NCBI GenBank assembly: GCA_018334015.1
Contig: JAGXTI010000011.1
Location: forward strand, 1-49,192
DNA: 49,192 bases
Direction: 5' to 3'
Source: Silanimonas sp.
Lineage (GTDB): Bacteria > Pseudomonadota > Gammaproteobacteria > Xanthomonadales > Xanthomonadaceae
Shown: in pieces, positions 44,538 to 49,192 of the stretch
Position numbering within the stretch: the stretch's first letter is position 1
Layout: each line of letters starts with the position of its first letter
Notes under the pieces: generated by a model
The model's input: the letters and a program-made list of their open reading frames with translations, nothing else
The model's database searches: none
What the model was told of the DNA's origin: nothing
Translations under genes and position numbers: made by a program

Positions 44538-45914
44538 TCAGGGCACCTTGCGGCGCAGGTCGTTCAGAAAATCGATGCGGGTGATCAGGCCGAGGAACTT
44601 CGGCCCGTCCATCACGATGGCGACATGGCCGCGCTCGAACACGCCCACCAGCGAGTGGATCGGCGAGCGCATATCGACCAGTTCCAGCTTGGTGGCCATG
44701 GCGGTGGACACCGGGTCGCGGAAGCGGGCTTCGTCGGCGTGCACGTGCAGCAGCACGTCACTTTCATCCAGGATTCCAACAATCCGTTCGTTCTCCATCA
44801 CCGGCAGCTGCGAGACGTCGTAGAGCTTCATCCGCTGGTAGGCCACGGTGAGCGCATCGCTGGGGCTGACCACGATGGTGTCGCGCGCGGCGTAGGGGCG
44901 CAGGATGAGGTCGCGCAGGTCGCCGTACTGCGGCCGGTCGAGAAAGCCCTGATCGAGCATCCAGTAGTCGTTGTACATCTTCGAGAGGTACTTGTTGCCG
45001 GTGTCGCAGACGAACACCACCACTTTTTTCGGCGTGGTCTGCTCGTGGCAGTAGCGCAGCGCCGCCGCCAACAAAGTCCCGGAAGAAGAACCGCCCAGCA
45101 CGCCTTCTTTCAGCAGCAGCTCGCGGCCGGCCCGCATGCTGTCGCGGTCGGAGATGGCGTAGGCCTTCCTGACGCGGCTGAAGTCGGCGATGTCCGGCAG
45201 GAAGTCCTCGCCGATGCCCTCGACCAGCCAGCTGCCCGACTTGCTGTCGAGCACACCCTCGTTGATGTAGCGGGTGAGGATGGAACCGACCGGATCGGCC
45301 AGCACCAGCTCGACCTGCGGGGCCACCTTGGCGAAATAGCGCGACAGGCCGGTCATGGTGCCCGAGCTGCCGCAGCCGAAGACGATGGCGTCCATGCCGC
45401 CCACGCTCTGCATCTGTTCCCAGATCTCCGGGCCGGTCACCGTCTCGTGGGTGAGCGGGTTGTCGGGGTTGCCGAACTGGTTGATGAAGTAGGCCCCCGG
45501 CGTCTCGGCCGCGATGCTCGCCGCGAGGTCCTGGTAATAGGCCGGGTGGCCCTTGGCCACGTCGGAGCGGGTGAGGATGACCTCGGCCCCCATCGCCTTC
45601 AGGTTGAAGATCTTCTCGCGGCTCATCTTGTCGGGCACCACCAGCACCAGGCGGTAGCCCTTCTGCTGCGCGACCAAGGCCAGGCCGATGCCGGTGTTGC
45701 CGGCCGTGCCCTCCACCAGGGTCGCGCCCGGTGCGATCGTTCCGGCGCGCTCGGCGGCTTCGATCATGGTCACGCCGATGCGGTCCTTGATGGAGCCGCC
45801 GGGGTTCATGCATTCGAGCTTGAGGTAGAGCTCGCAGAGCCCGGTGTCGAGCTTCTGCGCCCGGACGATGGGCGTGTTGCCGACGAGTTCGAGAACGCTC
45901 TGATGGACGGGCAT
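44538..45914 (-). CDS. cystathionine beta-synthase with CBS-domain pair
   Basis: 458-aa PLP enzyme condensing serine and homocysteine, with possible H2S output. Catalytic domain: ELVGNTP, PLP Lys43 in NPGGSIKDRIG, EGTAGNTGIGLALVA, FGCGSSGTMTG, GGSSSGTLLAAAL. Two CBS modules at about 335-458 (VVSPSDALTVAYQRM; RSPIHSLVGVFERGHVAIV) are likely regulatory. Bacterial CBS usually lacks the heme domain, and none is seen here. It precedes the lyase gene in the same operon (gap 34 bases). ATG at 45914. Confidence 0.95.
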   Translation of the reverse strand: MPVHQSVLELVGNTPIVRAQKLDTGLCELYLKLECMNPGGSIKDRIGVTMIEAAERAGTIAPGATLVEGTAGNTGIGLALVAQQKGYRLVLVVPDKMSREKIFNLKAMGAEVILTRSDVAKGHPAYYQDLAASIAAETPGAYFINQFGNPDNPLTHETVTGPEIWEQMQSVGGMDAIVFGCGSSGTMTGLSRYFAKVAPQVELVLADPVGSILTRYINEGVLDSKSGSWLVEGIGEDFLPDIADFSRVRKAYAISDRDSMRAGRELLLKEGVLGGSSSGTLLAAALRYCHEQTTPKKVVVFVCDTGNKYLSKMYNDYWMLDQGFLDRPQYGDLRDLILRPYAARDTIVVSPSDALTVAYQRMKLYDVSQLPVMENERIVGILDESDVLLHVHADEARFRDPVSTAMATKLELVDMRSPIHSLVGVFERGHVAIVMDGPKFLGLITRIDFLNDLRRKVP

Positions 45915-45972
45915 AGCAGATGTCGACGTGGTGAACGTCGAGTGTATCAGGCCGGTAACGCCCGCTTGAAAC

Positions 45973-46000
45973 GCCACGGCCCGCGAAGGCGGGCCGTGGC
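45973..46000 (-). terminator. strong hairpin after the DUF465 gene
   Basis: A perfect 12-bp stem (45973-45984 with 45989-46000, 4-base loop GAAG) lies 24 bases past the DUF465 stop on the minus strand, followed only by GTTTC. Very stable; probably ends DUF465 transcription before the cystathionine beta-synthase gene. Confidence 0.6.
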
Positions 46001-46023
46001 GGGACAGATCGGCGCTGGCGCGC

Positions 46024-46242
46024 TCAATGCCGGGTCTGCGCGAAGATTCGGGTCAGGCGGTCCTTGGCCAGCAGTTTCTCTTTCTTCCATCGGCCCAGGG
46101 TGAGGTCGTCGATCGGCAGCACGCCCAGTTCGGCGTCCAGCACCTTGCTGTTGAGTTGCTGATGACGCCGGTAGAGCTGGCGGAATTCGGGGTCGGACTT
46201 GAGCAATGCCTCGACCTCGGTCTGCGATTGGCCTTCGAACAT
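46024..46242 (-). CDS. DUF465 (YdcH-family) small protein
   Basis: 72 aa, helical hairpin: EFRQLYRRHQQLNSKVLDAE followed by DDLTLGRWKKEKLLAKDRL. This is the DUF465 signature; function is not established. ATG at 46242 begins the family-length protein; the longer frame to 46377 runs through a non-coding spacer. Stands alone between two hairpin-containing gaps. Confidence 0.85.
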   Translation of the reverse strand: MFEGQSQTEVEALLKSDPEFRQLYRRHQQLNSKVLDAELGVLPIDDLTLGRWKKEKLLAKDRLTRIFAQTRH

Positions 46243-46314
46243 GGATCGCCCTCCATTCAGGATTCGCGTGCCGGGGAAGCCCCCCGGATGACCGACCCTA
46301 CGCCGGCCCCGGAG

Positions 46315-46338
46315 GCCCCGCAAGCCGGTCCGCGGGGC
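46315..46338. repeat. GC-rich hairpin in the OmpA-DUF465 gap
   Basis: A 7-bp stem (GCCCCGC with GCGGGGC, 46315-46321 and 46332-46338) lies in the 176-base spacer 46243-46418. On the plus strand it is followed by TTT only. Nothing else of note is seen in this spacer. Confidence 0.35.
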
Positions 46339-46418
46339 TTTAACGGCGGTCTTACGGACTCGGCGTGAAGGTCTCACGCCGGGCTAACGGGGTGCCGGCA
46401 GCCGCGGCCATAAGCCGC

Positions 46419-47369
46419 TCAGCGGACCGTGATCTCGACCCGGCGGTTCCTCGCCCGCCCCTGCTCGGTGGCGTTGTCGGCCACCGGATCGGCCTCGCCA
46501 CGCCCCTGGGCGGTGGCCTCGATGCCGGCCTCGCGCAGGATCGCCGCCACCGCGTCGGCACGGCGCTGCGAGAGCCGCAGGTTGGCGGCGGTCTCGCCCT
46601 GGCTGTCGGTGAAGCCGGTGACCTCGACCCGTCGCCCGGCCAGTTCCTGGGCCAGCCGGCGCAGGCTGGCGTTGGCCTCGGTGGTGAGGCTGGCCCGGCC
46701 GCTGGCGAAGGCGTTGCCGGCCAGGGTGTAGACGGTGGCCCCGGCGACCTGGCGGGAGGGCGGCAGCGGCGCGTCGGCGGCCAGCGCCTCGGCGACCAGG
46801 GCGCTGGCCAGTTCGGCCTCCTCGCGGGCGAGTTGGGCCTCGCGGGCGCGGCTGGCGGCGAGGCGACGGGCCTGCTCGGCTTCGGCGCGGGCCTGTTCGG
46901 CCAGGGCGAAGGTCTCGGCGCGGGCGACGCGCTCGATCTCGGCCAGCTCGGCGAGCCGGGCGGCCTCCTCCTGCTGGGCCAGGGCGCGGCTGCGCAGGCG
47001 CTCGGCCTCGCGGCGGGCGGTGTCCGCCTCGCGTCGGCTGGCATCGATGAGGATCTGGTCGCGCTCGCGATCGAGCTCGGCCGAACGTTCGGCCAGCAGC
47101 TCGGCGGCGACGGCGGCCTCGGCGGCGCGCAGCCGGTGCTCGGCGATGCCGAGCAGGGCCGGACGCTGGCGGCTGCGGGCGGCGGCGAGCGATTCGAGGG
47201 CCTGGCTGGCTTTCAGGCGTTCGAGCCCGGCCTTGCCGGCGAACTGCGGGTCGCTGTCGATCTGCGCCAGACGGGCTTGCAGGCGGGCCACATCGGGATC
47301 GACGACCGCGGCGGCGCTGACGCTGCCGACGGCAAGGACGAGGCCGAGGATGAGGGCGTTCTTGCGCAT
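46419..47369 (-). CDS. OmpA-family protein with helical periplasmic region
   Basis: 316 aa. Signal peptide 1-20 (LILGLVLAVGSVSAAA), then about 190 residues of Ala/Arg/Glu-rich helix, probably coiled coil, then an OmpA-like peptidoglycan-binding domain at about 215-316 (GNAFASGRASLTTEANASLRR, VEVTGFTDSQGETAANLRLS, GIEATAQGRGEADPVADN). Likely tethers the outer envelope to peptidoglycan. Partner of the DUF4398 lipoprotein gene one base upstream; this pair is commonly linked. Confidence 0.9.
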   Translation of the reverse strand: MRKNALILGLVLAVGSVSAAAVVDPDVARLQARLAQIDSDPQFAGKAGLERLKASQALESLAAARSRQRPALLGIAEHRLRAAEAAVAAELLAERSAELDRERDQILIDASRREADTARREAERLRSRALAQQEEAARLAELAEIERVARAETFALAEQARAEAEQARRLAASRAREAQLAREEAELASALVAEALAADAPLPPSRQVAGATVYTLAGNAFASGRASLTTEANASLRRLAQELAGRRVEVTGFTDSQGETAANLRLSQRRADAVAAILREAGIEATAQGRGEADPVADNATEQGRARNRRVEITVR

Positions 47370-47370
47370 G

Positions 47371-47739
47371 TCAGAGGCCCTCCACGAGCAGGCGACGGCG
47401 CAGGTCGGCATTGCGGGCGGCCTTGGAATCGACCTCCTCGGCCAGCTGGGCGCGGCGTGCCTCGGCGGCGGCGGCGGCGGCGGCGGCCTCGGCCTGCTGG
47501 GCGGCGAGCAGGGCCTCCTCGTGGCGGCCACGCTGGGCGGCGGCGCGGGCGGCGTCGAGCCGGGACTGGGCTTCGGTGAGCCAATCGGCGGCCGGGCCAC
47601 GGGCCTGCAGGGCCTGGGCCTCGGCGATGGCGCGCTCGGCGGCGGTGAGCTGGGCGGTGGGCGGTGGGACGCTGGCGCAGCCGGCCAACAGCCCGATGGC
47701 GAGGACGGCGGCCGCGAGGCCGGAACGGGAACGGGGCAT
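47371..47739 (-). CDS. DUF4398-domain lipoprotein
   Basis: 122 aa. Lipobox IGLLAGC gives Cys21; mature part is a helical DUF4398 domain (AERAIAEAQALQARGPAADWL, then EAQSRLDAARAAAQRGRHEEA). Extreme Ala richness. Ends one base before the OmpA-family gene, so the two are co-translated. ATG at 47739 gives a proper signal peptide; the frame stays open to 47832. Confidence 0.88.
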   Translation of the reverse strand: MPRSRSGLAAAVLAIGLLAGCASVPPPTAQLTAAERAIAEAQALQARGPAADWLTEAQSRLDAARAAAQRGRHEEALLAAQQAEAAAAAAAAEARRAQLAEEVDSKAARNADLRRRLLVEGL

Positions 47740-47824
47740 GGGGACGGGTCGCTTTCGGTCAGGGAACACGGCTATTCTCGAAACCCGTACACGGTAACGC
47801 AACGCCTGCGAGGATCCGCGCCCC

Positions 47825-48940
47825 ATGGACATCGGCTACTTCCTCAAGCTGATGACGGAGAAGAACGCCTCCGACATGTTCCTCACCACCGGTGCGCCGG
47901 TCTACATCAAGGTCGAGGGCAAGCTCTACCCGCTTGGCAACACCGGCCTGCCGGCCGGGATGGTCAAGAAAATCGCCTACTCGCTGATGGACGAAGGCCA
48001 GGTGCCGCAGTTCGAGCGTGACCTCGAGTTCAACATGGCGATCGCCGTGAAGGACGCCGGACGCTTCCGCGTCAACGTCTTCAAGCAGCGCGGCGAGGTC
48101 GGCATGGTGATCCGCGCCATCAAGAGCGCGGTGCCCTCGCTGGAGCAGTTGCAGCTGCCCGCCGTGCTCAAGGACATCATCATGGCGCCGCGCGGTCTGG
48201 TGCTGGTGGTCGGCTCGACCGGCTCGGGCAAGTCGACCGCACTGGCCTCGATGATCGACTTCCGCAACACCCATTCGACCGGCCACATCCTCACCATCGA
48301 GGACCCGATCGAGTTCCTGCACACGCACAAGAAATCCATCGTCAACCAGCGCGAGGTCGGGCTCGACACCCACGCCTTCCACAGCGCGCTGAAGAACGCC
48401 ATGCGCGAGGCGCCGGACGTCATCCTGATCGGCGAGATCCTCGACTCGGTGACGATGGAATCCTCGATCGCCTTCGCCGAAACCGGCCATCTGTGCCTGG
48501 CCACGCTGCACTCGAACAACGCCGACCAGACGCTGGAGCGCATCCTCAACTTCTTCCCCGAGGCGGCGCACAAGAACATCCTGATGAACCTGGCACTGAA
48601 CCTGAAGGCGGTGGTCTCGCTGCGCCTGGTCATCGGCCGCGACGGCAAGCGCCTGCCGGCCACCGAGATCCTGATCAACACGCCGATGATCCGCGACCTG
48701 ATCCGCCGTGGGCAGATCCACGAGGTCAAAGAGGCCATGGAGAAGTCGCTGGAAGCCGGCATGCACACCTTCGACCAGTCGCTGTTCCGGCTCTACAAGG
48801 ACGGCCGCATCGACCTCGAGGAGGCCCTGCGCAAGGCCGATTCGCGGGATGGCCTGGCCCTGCGTATCCGGCTCTCGGAAGGGGCCGGGGCCGAGCACGA
48901 CCCCTATGCCGAGGTGTTTGGCGGCAGTTCCTTGGGCTGA
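47825..48940 (+). CDS. pilU: type IV pilus retraction ATPase PilU
   Basis: 371-aa hexameric ATPase of the PilT/PilU family driving pilus retraction and twitching motility. N-terminal PAS-like domain (LKLMTEKNASDMFLTTGAP). Walker A GSTGSGKST at about 130-138, Asp box with ILTIEDPIEF, His box ETGHLCLATLHSNNADQTLERILNFFPE. PilU rather than PilT is favoured by length, the HSTGHILTIEDPIEF and REVGLDTHAFHSALKNAMREAPD segments and the C-terminal tail MHTFDQSLFRLYKDG. The motif usually GE(I/V)R-x-x-ET reads GEILDSVT here. TATTCT at 47773-47778 is a possible -10. Confidence 0.95.
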   Translation: MDIGYFLKLMTEKNASDMFLTTGAPVYIKVEGKLYPLGNTGLPAGMVKKIAYSLMDEGQVPQFERDLEFNMAIAVKDAGRFRVNVFKQRGEVGMVIRAIKSAVPSLEQLQLPAVLKDIIMAPRGLVLVVGSTGSGKSTALASMIDFRNTHSTGHILTIEDPIEFLHTHKKSIVNQREVGLDTHAFHSALKNAMREAPDVILIGEILDSVTMESSIAFAETGHLCLATLHSNNADQTLERILNFFPEAAHKNILMNLALNLKAVVSLRLVIGRDGKRLPATEILINTPMIRDLIRRGQIHEVKEAMEKSLEAGMHTFDQSLFRLYKDGRIDLEEALRKADSRDGLALRIRLSEGAGAEHDPYAEVFGGSSLG

Positions 48941-48947
48941 GCGCAGG

Positions 48948-48966
48948 CTGCGGTTCCAGGCCGCAG
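48948..48966 (+). terminator. weak hairpin after pilU
   Basis: A 6-bp stem CTGCGG/CCGCAG (48948-48953 with 48961-48966) lies 8 bases past the pilU stop, without a T-tract. Weak candidate terminator. Confidence 0.3.
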
Positions 48967-49028
48967 ATTCAGATCGGGATCATTCTGCAGGTGACGCCGG
49001 TCGGCGCGGAGGTGCAGGCGAGGCCCAT

Positions 49029-49100
49029 GCGCCTGCCCTCGCGCCTGTCCTCGCGCCTGTCCTCGCGCCTGTCCTCGCGCCTGTCCTCGCGCCTGCCGAC
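49029..49100. repeat. 12-bp tandem repeat array
   Basis: Four perfect copies of GCGCCTGTCCTC (49041-49088) are flanked by one imperfect copy on each side (49029-49040 and 49089-49100). Unit length is divisible by three, so copy changes would keep a reading frame. No spacers, so it is not a CRISPR array. Confidence 0.95.
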
Positions 49101-49192
49101 GCGCGACCTGCGGACGCGACGGCTCAGGCTCCGCGTCCCGCTCCGCATTCGCCGCCGCTCGCCATCCTTGGCTCGCTTCGCTGTCCGCGAGG

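Larger units (their letters stand above)
48904..49192 (-). other. open minus-strand frame running off the window edge, uncertain coding
   Basis: A frame without start in the window is open from the right edge for about 95 codons, ending at 48904 inside the pilU 3' end. It reads ADSEASQGWRAAANAERD, then EPEPSRPQVARR, then QARG repeats from the 12-bp tandem repeat, and ends PKELPPNTSA. Third-position G/C bias is weaker than in real genes here. It may be the tail of a gene entering from the right, or non-coding. Confidence 0.25.

Noticed and set aside
44436-46103. 555-codon plus-strand frame
   Set aside because: Antisense to cystathionine beta-synthase.
46365-48021. Long plus-strand frames rich in Ala, Gly and Ser
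   Set aside because: Antisense to the OmpA-family and DUF4398 genes, whose signal peptides and domains are clear.
49029-49100. Possible CRISPR array
   Set aside because: Head-to-tail 12-bp repeats without unique spacers.

Overview
The window is about 49 kb of GC-rich gammaproteobacterial chromosome. It looks like a member of the Xanthomonadales/Lysobacterales. The support is the arrangement of an O-antigen locus flanked by electron-transfer-flavoprotein genes, 3-oxoacid CoA-transferase genes and metB, a hallmark of Xanthomonas-type LPS loci. A short H-NS-family protein, a WxcM-like fused enzyme and pilU fit the same group. No tRNA, rRNA, CRISPR array, intact insertion sequence or integrase was seen.

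Left flank (1-9.6 kb), housekeeping: proS (prolyl-tRNA synthetase), an H-NS-like protein, a ThrE-type exporter on the minus strand, and a four-gene Mla/MCE lipid transporter operon (permease with a fused STAS domain, ATPase, MCE protein, lipoprotein). An AlkB-type dioxygenase overlaps the end of that operon. ETF-ubiquinone oxidoreductase follows.

Surface polysaccharide locus (9.6-39.1 kb). The plus-strand half makes nucleotide sugars: rmlBACD (dTDP-L-rhamnose), then phosphomannomutase and ManC (GDP-mannose). A minus-strand pair (aminotransferase plus a fused acetyltransferase/3,4-ketoisomerase) should branch off the RmlA/RmlB product towards a dTDP-3-acetamido-3,6-dideoxyhexose. An ATP-grasp enzyme, a lipoprotein and an internally deleted AlbA_2 protein sit among these genes. 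Nudix, methyltransferase and GtrA genes follow manC. The minus-strand half is one tightly overlapping operon: wzm, wzt with a carbohydrate-binding tail, a glycosyltransferase, a DUF4214-coiled-coil-methyltransferase, rmd and gmd (GDP-D-rhamnose), a double glycosyltransferase, a decayed glycosyltransferase, a YfhO-type membrane protein, a nucleotidyltransferase, an epimerase, a GtrB-like glycosyltransferase and a 4,6-dehydratase-like enzyme. This suggests an ABC-transporter-dependent O antigen, probably rich in rhamnose, possibly capped by methylation with a coiled-coil ruler, and possibly decorated in the periplasm by a Gtr-like module (GtrA, GtrB-like, YfhO). Roughly 20.6-31.8 kb is visibly richer in A/T than its surroundings and looks like the most recently acquired part.

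Right flank (39.1-49.2 kb): a 28-codon stub of a ManC-type gene, a VapBC/Phd-type toxin-antitoxin pair, etfB-etfA with a strong terminator, 3-oxoacid CoA-transferase subunits, cystathionine gamma-lyase/synthase and cystathionine beta-synthase. Then come a DUF465 protein, an OmpA-family protein with a DUF4398 lipoprotein, pilU, and a short 12-bp tandem repeat at the window edge.

The most interesting points are the putative chain-length ruler methyltransferase with in-frame internal repeats, the Gtr-like module with its own sugar-activating genes, and several gene remnants marking rearrangement (frameshifted glycosyltransferase, ManC stub, in-frame-deleted AlbA_2 protein).
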